Assembly: GCF_003545875.1 (NCBI RefSeq) | Contig: NZ_QHCS01000002.1 | Location: 817,001-881,000 of the forward strand | Length of the DNA stretch: 64,000 nt | Source of the DNA: Leptospira stimsonii | Lineage (GTDB): Bacteria; Spirochaetota; Leptospiria; Leptospirales; Leptospiraceae | Direction: 5' to 3' | Part shown: piece by piece, positions 1 to 13,238 of the stretch | Layout: each line of letters begins with the position of its first letter | Position numbering within the stretch: the first letter of the stretch is position 1 | The notes under the pieces: model-generated | What the model was told of the DNA's origin: nothing | Database searches by the model: none | The model's input: only the letters and a program-made list of their open reading frames with translations | Translations under genes and position numbers: made by a program

Positions 1-1
1 G

Positions 2-439
2 GATAAGCTCAAAGCGGGAGAAGCGCCCTATTATCAATACCAACTGCAAAGAGCCGTTGCAAACGAACTCCAAATCAAGAGCAGAGAAGAAGCGGAATCG
101 AAAAGAGAATTGATCGAAAAAGCGTTCGAAGACGCAAAGAAACTCTCGGTCCTAGAAATTCTTTTTAGAATCGGATACAAATACAATGAAACCCTCAATT
201 CTCACAGGGCGGTAAAAGGCGCGCTCGCAATGGCAAACGCGGGACCGAACACCAACGGTTCTCAATTTTTTATCAACCAAGTGGATACTCCGCACCTGGA
301 CGGACTTCATACCGTTTTCGGGCAATTGGTTTCCGGGAGTGAAGTGGTGGATAAGATCGTGGGTGCAGGAAATTCGAAGACCACGATCAAGAAAGTTCTG
401 ATCGTAGACAAAAGATCGGTGGTAACTCCGGCACAATGA
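2..439 (+). CDS. cyclophilin-type peptidyl-prolyl isomerase, C-terminal part (5' end outside window)
   Basis: The reading frame is open from the left edge, so the start lies outside the window. The visible C-terminal half contains the cyclophilin core: a GALAMANAGPNTNGSQFFI block, then the LDGLHTVFGQLVSG block with the conserved FG and a hydrophobic end. Cyclophilins catalyse cis-trans isomerisation of prolyl bonds. The segment before the core is a charged helix-like stretch, so the protein may carry an N-terminal extension; whether it is secreted cannot be seen. The stop codon overlaps the ATG of the next gene (ATGA), implying translational coupling. The family call is firm; cellular location is unknown. 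Confidence 0.9.
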   Translation, partial: DKLKAGEAPYYQYQLQRAVANELQIKSREEAESKRELIEKAFEDAKKLSVLEILFRIGYKYNETLNSHRAVKGALAMANAGPNTNGSQFFINQVDTPHLDGLHTVFGQLVSGSEVVDKIVGAGNSKTTIKKVLIVDKRSVVTPAQ

Positions 440-1065
440 CGACCGAATCGGACAAAACCAAGATGGGAAGTTTTCTTCCGGTCGTAAAGGAGTTGGCGGT
501 TTATACCTCCGGCTCCAGCACGAATCGTATTTTAGAAAAACTTTCCACGTTTTCGGTGCAAGAATCCGAATGTAGGGTTGCGATCATGGAGACCAACGAC
601 GGGAAAAATCTTCCCGATCATTTGGTGGAAATTCTGAGATTGTTTCGAATCGTTCATTTCAAACGGCAGGAAGTAAACTCGTATTACGAAACCGCGATGT
701 CGAAATACGGAGTCATCAATTCTCTGACCGCGAAAAGAAGACCGACCGACGACGAAGCGAGGATCAAACAGGTCCTCACCGATTATATTCTAAAAATTGA
801 ATCTTATTTCGAAAAGAACGACATTTCCGACGAGGCGCTGATCAAGGAAATCAACCGATTCTTATCCGAACTCGAATCCTTTCATTTGTTAAACGAAGAC
901 AACCTTGGTTCTCTGGTTCTTTCCGCAAAAGCGATTTCTCTTCTACAACCTCCGATGGAAAAGTTGATCGCCTGTTATAAGGATTACGATCAGGTGGAAT
1001 CCATTTTGAAACGCCTGATTCGGATCGGAGAAATGATCATCGAGGACGCAAAAGCCCCTGGATGA
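436..1065 (+). CDS. conserved hypothetical protein, mostly helical (209 aa)
   Basis: I do not recognise a family. The product is soluble-looking, rich in Glu, Lys and Leu, with no signal peptide or membrane segment. The central part (about residues 60-160) looks like long amphipathic helices. The start ATG overlaps the stop of the cyclophilin gene by 4 bases, and a 57-bp gap separates it from the next gene. Coding character is consistent with its neighbours. Co-translation with the cyclophilin and position upstream of fliM are the only hints to function. Confidence 0.8.
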   Translation: MTTESDKTKMGSFLPVVKELAVYTSGSSTNRILEKLSTFSVQESECRVAIMETNDGKNLPDHLVEILRLFRIVHFKRQEVNSYYETAMSKYGVINSLTAKRRPTDDEARIKQVLTDYILKIESYFEKNDISDEALIKEINRFLSELESFHLLNEDNLGSLVLSAKAISLLQPPMEKLIACYKDYDQVESILKRLIRIGEMIIEDAKAPG

Positions 1066-1122
1066 TCTAAAAAGAGGGATTTTTTCAAAGCTTTTGGGAG
1101 AAACTGCCGAAAATAAACCAGA

Positions 1123-3125
<2,003 letters not shown>

Positions 3126-3339
3126 TCTAAGAAATTGATTCTTCTTGAAGTTGCAAAAGGGAAACTGATAAGAGAAAAAAATCTTCCGTAGCTTGCTATA
3201 AACGGTGTTCAAGTCCGATTTCAAGAATATTTTAGAATTGGGTTTGTTTGCCGGAAGAAGAATCGGACTTAAATTTTATGAAGGAAGTTGAACTCGAGAA
3301 TTTTAAAAAATAGATCCGATTCCCACTGAATCTCAAATA

Positions 3340-3370
3340 AAAAAGGCGGCTCAAAGGGCCGCCTTTTTTC
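3340..3370. terminator. bidirectional intrinsic terminator between fliM and ferredoxin
   Basis: A perfect 6-bp GC stem, GGCGGC (3345-3350) and GCCGCC (3358-3363) with a 7-nt loop, is flanked by an A tract on the left and a T tract on the right. Extra A-T pairs extend the stem. It can therefore stop transcription from both strands: the fliM operon and the convergent ferredoxin gene. Confidence 0.85.
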
Positions 3371-3396
3371 GTTTCTTCAGGAAAGAAGTGTCGAAA

Positions 3397-3624
<228 letters not shown>

Positions 3625-3860
3625 CGATTCTCCTGGGGTTGGTCTCCCGGTCGCTTAAAAAACAGGTTCCTAGATCAATTTTCTAATCACTCCTTAGACG
3701 GCAACTCCTTTTCTTTGGTTCTTTTCGCCTCGGATTCCACTTACAGAAGAATTCTGAATAAATCCCAACTTCACCTATATTCAAAAGAGGGAAAACTCTG
3801 GACTATAAATAAATTTCGTGCTACCTTGCCGGGAAAGAATTTTTAAATGGGAGAACCAGA

Positions 3861-4790
3861 ATGATTCAAAAGGGTTTATGCCTGGCTTTGATCGTCTTAT
3901 TCGCAATCGACTGTAGCAAATCTAAAAAAGAAGATCTTCAGGGCGGTGTTTTTACTTTTATCAAAGGTTCCGTGAAACTTACGGATAAAGCCGGAAAAGA
4001 AAAGAGGGTTGGAGTATCCGAATTCATTCTTCCGGAAGACAAAATTGAAACGGGAAAGGCTTCGTATGCGGACGTTCAATTGATGGACGGTGTAATCATC
4101 CGAGTAAAGGAAAATACGATTCTTACATTGAACAAGATTTTTGTGGATTCGAAGAACGCGGAAATTTATGCGGACTTGAGTCTGAACAAAGGAAGGATCT
4201 TTTCCAAAGTCGGAACGAAACTTGACAAATCTTCCGGATTCAAGGTCAGTACTCCGACTGTTACCGCCGCGGTTCGCGGGACCGATTTTCAAGTCGAAGT
4301 GGAAGGAAACAAATCGGAAACTCTCGTCTCTGACGGTTCGGTGGAAGTCGTCGACAACGATAACCCCGATCAAACCAACGTTGCGGACGCCGGCGAAAAA
4401 GTAACCTCCGATGGTAAAATTCAGAAAGAAGAAAAATTATCGGAAGAGGAACTGAAAGAACTCCAAGAGGATTCTGCAACCGTTCAATCCGTAACGGAAG
4501 AACAAAGAAAACGGATTGAAGAAATCTTAAAAGACTTTAAGGAAAACAAAGAAAGAATTCTCCAAGGTCTCGAAGAACAAAAACAGAGAAACCAAGAATT
4601 GATCAATTCGACAAAAGAAGAAAACAAAAGAATGATCGATGAAGTGAAAGAATCCGGTAAGGCAGAAAAAGAAGCGATTAAAAACGCCGCCGACGAAGAA
4701 AGAAAGAATATCAAGTCAGGAATTGATAAGGACAAAGAAGCCTTGGAAAATTCCAGAAAATCTCTCAAAGACCAAGTCAAACCTCAGTAA
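3861..4790 (+). CDS. FecR-domain lipoprotein with long C-terminal coiled coil (309 aa)
   Basis: The N-terminus is a lipoprotein signal with a relaxed leptospiral-style lipobox ending at Cys18 (FAIDC). Residues about 28-150 form a FecR-like beta domain: GxVxL, a DKIETG turn, VQLMDG, and the ending VSTPTVTAAVRGTDF. The C-terminal third (about 195-309) is extremely Glu/Lys-rich with heptad spacing, predicting a long coiled coil. Leptospiral lipoproteins such as LipL45 also carry FecR domains; whether this is an ortholog I cannot tell. No FecI or TonB partner is adjacent. A GGGAGA Shine-Dalgarno at 3849-3854 supports the start. Confidence 0.88.
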   Translation: MIQKGLCLALIVLFAIDCSKSKKEDLQGGVFTFIKGSVKLTDKAGKEKRVGVSEFILPEDKIETGKASYADVQLMDGVIIRVKENTILTLNKIFVDSKNAEIYADLSLNKGRIFSKVGTKLDKSSGFKVSTPTVTAAVRGTDFQVEVEGNKSETLVSDGSVEVVDNDNPDQTNVADAGEKVTSDGKIQKEEKLSEEELKELQEDSATVQSVTEEQRKRIEEILKDFKENKERILQGLEEQKQRNQELINSTKEENKRMIDEVKESGKAEKEAIKNAADEERKNIKSGIDKDKEALENSRKSLKDQVKPQ

Positions 4791-4802
4791 AAACGTTTTA
4801 GG

Positions 4803-4840
4803 ATCTCCGATTTCGTTGTTAAGCGAAGTCGGAGATTTTT
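4803..4840 (+). terminator. intrinsic terminator after the FecR lipoprotein gene
   Basis: A 13-bp stem with a single G-T wobble (4803-4815 with 4824-4836), an 8-nt loop and a following T run form a classic rho-independent terminator. It begins 12 bp after the stop codon. Confidence 0.88.
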
Positions 4841-5057
4841 CTGATCGACTTTCCTTTTCCGAAAATCATTTTCAAATGCAATCGATTCTGCAAGGTTACA
4901 ACGCAACTATCCACAAAATATCTTAATCGGCTGATTGTGTGGAAGCGCAAAGGTATTTCGCTTATAAGTTCGGAATGCTATTTTTCTAAATTCCAAAAAC
5001 TGAATGTACTAAAGTGGCACTTAAGAAAACATTTTCTTCTACTAAAACTTTTTAGTA

Positions 5058-5211
5058 GTAGTTCCTACTTCTGCCGTGAAAGCCGCGCGCCCCACCCTGA
5101 TTGGGTGGAGGAGGTGGGCTCGCGCGAAATAATTTTCAGAATTTTCCGTTTCATAAAAAGAAAACTTTTTCCACAAAAATAATCGCGCATTTTTGTAGGA
5201 CCTACGACAAG
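5058..5211 (+). repeat. dispersed ~155-bp intergenic repeat, copy A
   Basis: The 450-bp gap between the FecR gene and the SemiSWEET gene holds no convincing gene. It holds a structured element: a GTAG..CTAC palindrome at 5058-5068, a GC-rich imperfect hairpin core at 5083-5126 that includes CCCCACCCTGATTGGGTGG, and a second palindrome GTAGGACCTAC at 5195-5205. The same order, spacing and core recur in inverted orientation at 23231-23385. This suggests a MITE-like or other dispersed repeat. No coding capacity or transposase is seen. Confidence 0.7.
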
Positions 5212-5239
5212 GATGCTTGGAAAAGATCTTGTTCTTTTC

Positions 5240-5506
5240 TCATTCTCCCTTTGCGTCGTTTCGCAGTTTAAAATAAAGAATGATCGAAGTAAAAATGAAT
5301 GTGAATATGTTCGCTAAGATGATCGGAAAATCTTGTTTGAGACATCCGTAAACAAACCACAATACAACTCCCGTAACAAAGACGATGTACATGTTTCTCG
5401 AGATGTCTTTTGTGCTTCCGCCCATGACAATCCGAATCAACTGAGGAAGAAAGGAGACAGTTGTAAGAATAGAAGCGAGATAACCTAAGAACGTAATTGA
5501 ATCCAT
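5240..5506 (-). CDS. SemiSWEET sugar transporter (MtN3/PQ-loop, 88 aa)
   Basis: SemiSWEETs are half-size SWEETs: three transmembrane helices that dimerise to move sugars down their gradient. The protein has the three helices, the PQ motif in helix 1 (SFLPQLIR) and the NMYIVFVTGVVLWFVYG segment typical of the crystallised Leptospira biflexa SemiSWEET. I start it at the ATG giving MDSITF (5506), which has an AGGAC Shine-Dalgarno; an upstream in-frame ATG at 5566 would overlap queF by 44 bp and add 20 non-conserved residues. It follows queF by 16 bp, so the two are probably co-transcribed. Confidence 0.92.
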   Translation of the reverse strand: MDSITFLGYLASILTTVSFLPQLIRIVMGGSTKDISRNMYIVFVTGVVLWFVYGCLKQDFPIILANIFTFIFTSIILYFKLRNDAKGE

Positions 5507-5522
5507 TTTCGTCCTAAATCCC

Positions 5523-5924
<402 letters not shown>

Positions 5925-6020
5925 GGATTGTTCCTTTCATGACCAGACTTTTCAATCTTTCCCCCAGGAAAATTCTTTTTCCTGAATCCGAGTCTCTATC
6001 AAAGTTCTCTGAGGGGTGGA

Positions 6021-7832
6021 ATGGAAATCCAAAAAAAAATTGCCGTCGTTGATTTCGGAGGGCAGTATGCTCACCTGATCGCATCCAGGATTCGAAGACT
6101 CGGCGCTTATACGGAAATTCTTTCCAACGATGAACCTCTTTCCAGTTATCAAAAATACGCAGGCATCATTCTTTCCGGAGGACCGGAAAGCGTCTACGAA
6201 CCGGATTCTCCCAGCATTTCTTCAAAACTTTTCGACCTCGGCATTCCTATATTAGGAATTTGTTACGGTCATCAACTCATCATGAAACTCTTAGGTGGAG
6301 TTGTAGAACGTTCCGGAACGGGAGAATATGGTCCGGCTTCCTTGGAACTTCATTCAGAAAACGGAAATTCTTTATTGAAGAATTTTGTGGGTGGGGAACA
6401 AGTCTGGATGAATCACGCGGATGAGGTTGTAAAACTTCCGGCGGGTTTTTCCAAAATCGCGTCTTCTAAAGACTGCGGATATGCAGTCGTAGAAAATTCT
6501 TCCAAGAAAATCTTTGGAATTCAATTTCATGCGGAAGTAAGTCACAGCGAAAAAGGTTCCGTGCTTCTGGAGAATTTCATCCAGATCTGCGGAGCTTCTC
6601 GCACCTGGGGAATCGATCAATTCCTCAAGGAAAAAATCAAAGAAATTCAAGAAACCGTAAAGCCGGAACAAAAAGTTTTTATGCTCGTTTCGGGCGGAGT
6701 CGATTCCACGGTTTCCTATCTTCTTCTCTGCAAAGCGCTTGGAACCGAAAGAGTTCTCGGTTTTTTAATCGACACTGGTTTTATGAGAAAGGGTGAAGTT
6801 CTCCCTTTGCAAGAGAAACTCAAGTCGCAGAAGATTCACCTAACAGTGAGAGACGAATCGAATCTATTTTACGAAAGTTTAAAGGGAAAATCGGATCCGG
6901 AAGAAAAACGAAAGATCGTAGGAAATCTTTTTCTGGAAGCGAGAGATCGTGCGGTGAAAGAATTGGATTTGGAACACGGAGATTGGCTTCTCGGTCAAGG
7001 AACGATCTATCCCGATACGATCGAGTCGGGCGGGACCAAACATTCTCATACGATTAAGACCCATCACAATCGAGTGGAAGCGATCCAAAAACTCATCGAA
7101 GAAGGAAAGGTGATCGAACCGATTCGCGATCTTTATAAGGACGAGGTTCGCGATTTAGGTCTGCTTCTCGGTCTGGAACCGGAGTGGGTCGGTCGCCATC
7201 CATTTCCCGGTCCTGGTCTTGTCGTTCGAATGCTCGCCGTTGAAAAAACGAGTACCGATTTGGATCAGAAAGAAATCGATTCTTATCTTTCCACTCAGAA
7301 CGGGTTGTCCGGAAAAATTCTTCCAGTCGCGAGTGTAGGAGTAAAGGGCGATCGTAGATCCTATGCCAACTGCGTCGTGTTAAACGACATCAATACAGAT
7401 TGGAAGACTCTAGATCGGGTCGCAACTCATCTTTCCAATCAATTCTCCTTTATCAATCGGGTCGTTCTTCTTCCTTTTGAGAAGGATGTGAAGAATCTGG
7501 CCTTTCGTTTTACAGGAATGCAACTGGATAAAAAATGCTCCGATCTTCTCCGGGAAGCGGATTCTATCGTTGAGTCTTTGATCTTCAAAGCGGGGCTTTA
7601 CAATCAAATCTGGCAAATGCCGGTCGTACTTCTTCCGATCGGAGAAAAGGAGAATGAGAAGAGTATCGTTCTTCGTCCTGTGGAATCTCAAGAGGCGATG
7701 ACCGCTAACTTTTTTCCGATGAAACGGGAACTTCTCAAAGAAATCAAAGCGGAAGTTCTTAAAATTCCCGGTATTCGTTACGTCTTTTTCGATCTTACGA
7801 ACAAACCGCCGGGAACAATCGAGTGGGAATGA
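6021..7832 (+). CDS. guaA: GMP synthase (glutamine-hydrolysing), long form
   Basis: This enzyme converts XMP to GMP with ATP and glutamine. The N-terminal class I amidotransferase domain has nucleophile Cys81 (GICYGHQ) and His170/Glu172. The synthetase domain follows with P-loop SGGVDS at 224-229. At 603 aa it is about 80 residues longer than E. coli GuaA; the extra sequence lies in the C-terminal dimerisation region (about 415-540), as in eukaryotic-type GMPS. The TIEWE end is conserved. GAGGGG at 6011-6016 supports the start. Confidence 0.97.
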   Translation: MEIQKKIAVVDFGGQYAHLIASRIRRLGAYTEILSNDEPLSSYQKYAGIILSGGPESVYEPDSPSISSKLFDLGIPILGICYGHQLIMKLLGGVVERSGTGEYGPASLELHSENGNSLLKNFVGGEQVWMNHADEVVKLPAGFSKIASSKDCGYAVVENSSKKIFGIQFHAEVSHSEKGSVLLENFIQICGASRTWGIDQFLKEKIKEIQETVKPEQKVFMLVSGGVDSTVSYLLLCKALGTERVLGFLIDTGFMRKGEVLPLQEKLKSQKIHLTVRDESNLFYESLKGKSDPEEKRKIVGNLFLEARDRAVKELDLEHGDWLLGQGTIYPDTIESGGTKHSHTIKTHHNRVEAIQKLIEEGKVIEPIRDLYKDEVRDLGLLLGLEPEWVGRHPFPGPGLVVRMLAVEKTSTDLDQKEIDSYLSTQNGLSGKILPVASVGVKGDRRSYANCVVLNDINTDWKTLDRVATHLSNQFSFINRVVLLPFEKDVKNLAFRFTGMQLDKKCSDLLREADSIVESLIFKAGLYNQIWQMPVVLLPIGEKENEKSIVLRPVESQEAMTANFFPMKRELLKEIKAEVLKIPGIRYVFFDLTNKPPGTIEWE

Positions 7833-9104
7833 TCAATCCTCGGTCTCAATTTTATACATTTTCACAGCCTGCGATTTTCCTTTCACCGTAACCTCGTCTA
7901 AAAATTCATGCGGGAACCGTGATGGATCTTTGAGTGAGGCAATCGTGACTTCGCTTGCAACGATCGGACAACCGAACTGTTTCGTCAGACCTTCGATTCG
8001 CGAAGCAAGATTGACGCTGTCTCCGATCACCGTACATTCCATTCGATTCTCGTGACCGATGATTCCCAGCATCAGATGACCTGTGTGAATTCCAATTCCG
8101 ATATCCACAGCTTCTTGGTTTTGACTCTTTCGGATTTCGTTGAATTTTCGAAGAGTTCTTCTCATCGCTAATGCGGCATCCACTGCATCTTCCGCGCGAC
8201 TCGGAAAGATCGCCATGATTGCGTCCCCGATAAATTTATCGATAAAACCGTGGTGTTCCCGGATCACCGGTGCGATTCTTCCCAAATACTCGTTGATAAA
8301 TTGAAAGTTCTCACCGGGTGTCATCTTTTCGGAGAGGGTGGTAAAGCCGCGAATATCGGAAAACATCACGGTCATCAGACCTTCCGTTTGGTCGGCTAGT
8401 TGGGTTTCTAAGATGGATCGTTTGCTCAATAGAGCAAGAGTTTCTTTGGGTACGAATCGACTGTAGGCTTCGGAAAGTTGTTGTTGTGTGTGATAGGCGG
8501 ACGCGTTTTCGATCGCGACCGCGATCTGATTTCCCACGATGCTCAAGATCATTTCGTCTAACAACTTAAAGGCGTTCATCTCGGAACTTTCCACCGCGAA
8601 GACACCGAGCAATCTTTCTTTGACTAAAAGTGGGATGGCGATCTGACTTTTGGCGTCTTTCAGGCCGGGGAGTTCGATTTTTTTTTCTTCCCGTCCCATC
8701 GATTGACCCACCTGTCCCGCATAACGCATTTGTGTGGAGATTCCGACCATCCGCATGATTTTTTTTCGTTTCGCTACAACTCCGATGACTCCCTGTCCGA
8801 ATTCCACTCTGGCTCCGATTCCGACTTCTTCATAGCCTCGGCTTGCGACTACTTTAAGGATTTCGGTTCCGTCCTGAACCATAAGTATGAGCGCGTGTTT
8901 GAAACCGAAGACCTCGTCCATCACCTTCATGATTCTCTCGAAGATTTGGTCGAGATCGAGAGTGTTCAGAATTTCTGCGGAAATGGATTGGATGATTTCG
9001 ACTTCGCGGGTTTTACGGTGAAGCTTTTGATTTAATTCTTCAATTCCTTTTTGGTTCTCGACGAATTGTTTTTTGAAATCTTCGATTTCCTGATCGTTCG
9101 GCAC
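7833..9104 (-). CDS. GAF-domain adenylyl cyclase (class III), GTG start
   Basis: The protein should make cAMP under control of its N-terminal sensor. A coiled coil (about 5-40) precedes a GAF domain (about 45-200), then a class III cyclase catalytic domain (about 240-420). Metal-binding Asp250 (FSDIRGFT) and Asp294 (FIGDAIMA), adenine-specifying Lys290 and Asp362, and transition-state Asn365/Arg369 are all present, favouring cAMP over cGMP. I place the start at GTG 9104, 8 bases after GGAG and 2 bp after the upstream stop; a longer frame to 9488 would run through the neighbouring gene. Third gene of the PPOX operon. Confidence 0.93.
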   Translation of the reverse strand: MPNDQEIEDFKKQFVENQKGIEELNQKLHRKTREVEIIQSISAEILNTLDLDQIFERIMKVMDEVFGFKHALILMVQDGTEILKVVASRGYEEVGIGARVEFGQGVIGVVAKRKKIMRMVGISTQMRYAGQVGQSMGREEKKIELPGLKDAKSQIAIPLLVKERLLGVFAVESSEMNAFKLLDEMILSIVGNQIAVAIENASAYHTQQQLSEAYSRFVPKETLALLSKRSILETQLADQTEGLMTVMFSDIRGFTTLSEKMTPGENFQFINEYLGRIAPVIREHHGFIDKFIGDAIMAIFPSRAEDAVDAALAMRRTLRKFNEIRKSQNQEAVDIGIGIHTGHLMLGIIGHENRMECTVIGDSVNLASRIEGLTKQFGCPIVASEVTIASLKDPSRFPHEFLDEVTVKGKSQAVKMYKIETED

Positions 9105-9106
9105 GA

Positions 9107-9511
9107 TTAGGTCTCCTTCGCTTCGACGAGATTCTTTACGGAACGAACTTCGAAGATGTCCGCGGCCTTGAGTTTGAATACGTCGCTCATTCCGGACATG
9201 GATGCGATCGCCTCCAGTTGCATTTCCATCGCGTCGAACAAATCTCCTTCGGTTTCCGTTCTTTGATAGTAGATTTCTAAAAGCCAAGGTTCCAAATTCT
9301 CCGGATTTAGAACCTGAAGCTGTGCGTGACGATTTTCCACCGCGTTCTTGTGCGTTTTTCCGAAGAACTGATTCGAGATGGCGACATGACGTTCGTCGAC
9401 TTGATACACCTGACTTACGATCGTTGCATTCGGAATTCCTTCTTTGGAGGAAGTAACCATAATACTCGGAACAACTCCTTGCAAACAAGGTTGGATTTCT
9501 TCTAAGATCAT
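9107..9511 (-). CDS. PPOX-like (pyridoxamine-phosphate-oxidase fold) flavin-binding-type protein, 134 aa
   Basis: The sequence reads as a split-barrel FMN-binding-like domain: a short N-terminal helix, SIMVTSSKEGIPNATIVSQVYQ as the first strands, and a conserved ending into SMSGMSDVFKLKAADIFEVRSV. Catalytic PNPOx residues are not evident, so it is more likely a flavin, F420 or haem binding sensor-like member than a vitamin B6 oxidase. It overlaps the upstream PPOX-like gene by 4 bp and precedes the cyclase gene by 2 bp, so the three should be made together. Confidence 0.8.
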   Translation of the reverse strand: MILEEIQPCLQGVVPSIMVTSSKEGIPNATIVSQVYQVDERHVAISNQFFGKTHKNAVENRHAQLQVLNPENLEPWLLEIYYQRTETEGDLFDAMEMQLEAIASMSGMSDVFKLKAADIFEVRSVKNLVEAKET

Positions 9512-9972
9512 TTCAATTTTTCTCCCGCTTTTGCTCCGGGCGATTGTTCAAACAATTCCGAAAGTTCGAACGTGATCGCGAACGCCGGTTTGATTTTGTA
9601 TTTTGCCCAACCTTCTCCCGCCTTCGGTCCAAAAAATACGGAGCTGGTTTCCGATCCCGCTTGTCGAATTTGATGCATGAGTTCGTAATCCTCTTCGGAA
9701 CAATCACTCACTTGTTTTACAGTTCCTTTGAACTGTCTCGTTTTGAAAGAAGACATGTGGGCGACGGTCGTAGCGATCAAGCCGTTCTCCCGAATATCCT
9801 CTAAGCAGGCCTCCGCGACAACCTGAGGGACAAGCACTGTGATTTCCGTTTTGTTCACGTTGTATCGAATTCCAAATCCTCTCGCAAAATGTGGTTTAAG
9901 ATCCGCATTCCTCGTGGCGATGCTGATCGACAAAGGCCCGCTGAATTCGCCTAAATCTTCTTGGGATAACAT
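9508..9972 (-). CDS. PPOX-like split-barrel protein, 154 aa (first gene of cyclase operon)
   Basis: This is a second split-barrel domain protein with SGPLSISIATRNADLKPHFA at the start and VSDCSEEDYELMHQIRQAG in the second half, resembling pyridoxamine-5-phosphate-oxidase-related flavin-binding proteins. No signal peptide or membrane segment. The order PPOX, PPOX, GAF-cyclase with overlapping or nearly overlapping ends suggests a redox or ligand sensor wired to cAMP production. Ligand identity cannot be read from the sequence. Confidence 0.8.
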   Translation of the reverse strand: MLSQEDLGEFSGPLSISIATRNADLKPHFARGFGIRYNVNKTEITVLVPQVVAEACLEDIRENGLIATTVAHMSSFKTRQFKGTVKQVSDCSEEDYELMHQIRQAGSETSSVFFGPKAGEGWAKYKIKPAFAITFELSELFEQSPGAKAGEKLK

Positions 9973-10268
9973 TTTACCTCCGTTGTTTTAAAAGTGGATT
10001 ATCGTATCCCGTCGGAGAATTTGGGGCAAGAAGAATTCTATTCGAAAGCTTGTGTATGAAAAAAATGAGTTTCGTTTAGTTGAATATTCAAATTATATAA
10101 AGTACTAGAATAGGAGAGTTTGATTGAATTTTTCGATTTGATTTCGTTGCGAAATGATAATTTGACCGGATAAGATTCGGAGTGGCTTTGGAGTGGTATT
10201 TTGCGTAGATTTAAACGGTTTGGAAAAGTCTCTTCTCTCTTTCAATCTGCTTTGGATAATTCGAGTCG
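9973..10268. other. intergenic region upstream of the PPOX-cyclase operon
   Basis: No protein gene is supported in these 296 bp. It must hold the promoter for the leftward PPOX-cyclase operon. A perfect 12-bp palindrome, TTGAATATTCAA, lies at 10080-10091 beside an AT-rich TATATAA stretch and could be an operator or simply promoter-like DNA. A 17-codon frame after an AGGAGAG at about 10112 is too short to call. Confidence 0.4.
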
Positions 10269-10718
10269 CTACGATTTTTCCGGAAGCACTTGAATCTTAA
10301 ATTTCATCGAATTTTCTTGGAAATAAAGATCTTCTTCCCTTTGTTCGATTCGTTTTGAGAATTCCAGAAGAAGTGCGCTCGAAAACGAACCCCATTCTTC
10401 TTGCGGTGCGGGATGAAGCAAAGAATCTCCTTGGATTCGCAATTGTTCTGGTTGGAACAAAACGAATCTACTCGGAGAATAAAAAAGTTTTTCCGATTCC
10501 CTTTTTCGGAATACGAAGATCGTGGTAGTTGGTTGGATAAAATTCCATTCTCCTGCACAAAGAGAGAGGTAAGGATATTCCGGATGAACTCCGGTTTCAT
10601 TTTTACAAATTCTAGAAATGAATAAATCCAGAAAGTGTGGGTCGTTCAACTCTGTGCCTTCGTGGAAGATTCGGCCACGAGAATCCAACTGATAAAAATA
10701 GCTTCTTCTTTGACTCAT
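10269..10718 (-). CDS. DUF4505/UPF0598 family protein (149 aa)
   Basis: The sequence matches the layout of the UPF0598 (human C8orf82-like) family: YFYQLDSRGRIF near the start, then HFLDLFISRICKNETG, then the hallmark YPYLSLCAGEWNFIQ and a TIFVF strand. The biochemical role of the family is unknown. I start at the ATG at 10718 (MSQRR) because GGGGGA lies 7 bases upstream; ATGs at 10733 and 10754 would give longer forms. The gene is monocistronic and divergent from the tRNA pair. Confidence 0.8.
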   Translation of the reverse strand: MSQRRSYFYQLDSRGRIFHEGTELNDPHFLDLFISRICKNETGVHPEYPYLSLCAGEWNFIQPTTTIFVFRKRESEKLFYSPSRFVLFQPEQLRIQGDSLLHPAPQEEWGSFSSALLLEFSKRIEQREEDLYFQENSMKFKIQVLPEKS

Positions 10719-10807
10719 AATAATTTCCCCCATCGGGTGGATTCTTTGGGCCAATCGATTTGAAACAGTAAAACGATGCGTAAAGACTGGCTACAAAGAC
10801 TTTTCTA

Positions 10808-10837
10808 TTGACATCATACTTTCTCTTAAAATCATAC
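10808..10837 (+). promoter_or_regulatory. probable promoter of the tRNA-Cys/tRNA-Leu pair
   Basis: A perfect -35 hexamer TTGACA is at 10808-10813. The best -10 candidates (ATCATA at 10831 or TCATAC at 10832) are poor matches, but the spacing of 17-18 bp and the distance to the mature tRNA end at 10846 are right for a stable-RNA promoter. Confidence 0.45.
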
Positions 10838-10841
10838 CTTT

Positions 10842-10916
<75 letters not shown>

Positions 10917-10929
10917 GTCACTTTGTATC

Positions 10930-11016
<87 letters not shown>

Positions 11017-11036
11017 AGGTTTTCCTTTTGCAAATT

Positions 11037-13193
<2,157 letters not shown>

Positions 13194-13238
13194 TCTACCA
13201 TTAGAAAAAAGAACTGATTCCGGGAATCAATCGAACAG

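Noticed and set aside
4937..5182. 81-codon plus-strand frame across repeat copy A
   Set aside because: It reads through the hairpin core of an intergenic repeat and has no ribosome site.
5965..5984. CAGGAAAA/TTTTCCTG hairpin before guaA
   Set aside because: AT-rich, no T run beyond the stem, and no purine-riboswitch-like arrangement; probably incidental.
9105..9488. Extended N-terminus of the adenylyl cyclase frame
   Set aside because: It runs through the neighbouring PPOX-like gene in another frame and has Arg/Ser-rich shadow composition; the GTG at 9104 has a good ribosome site.
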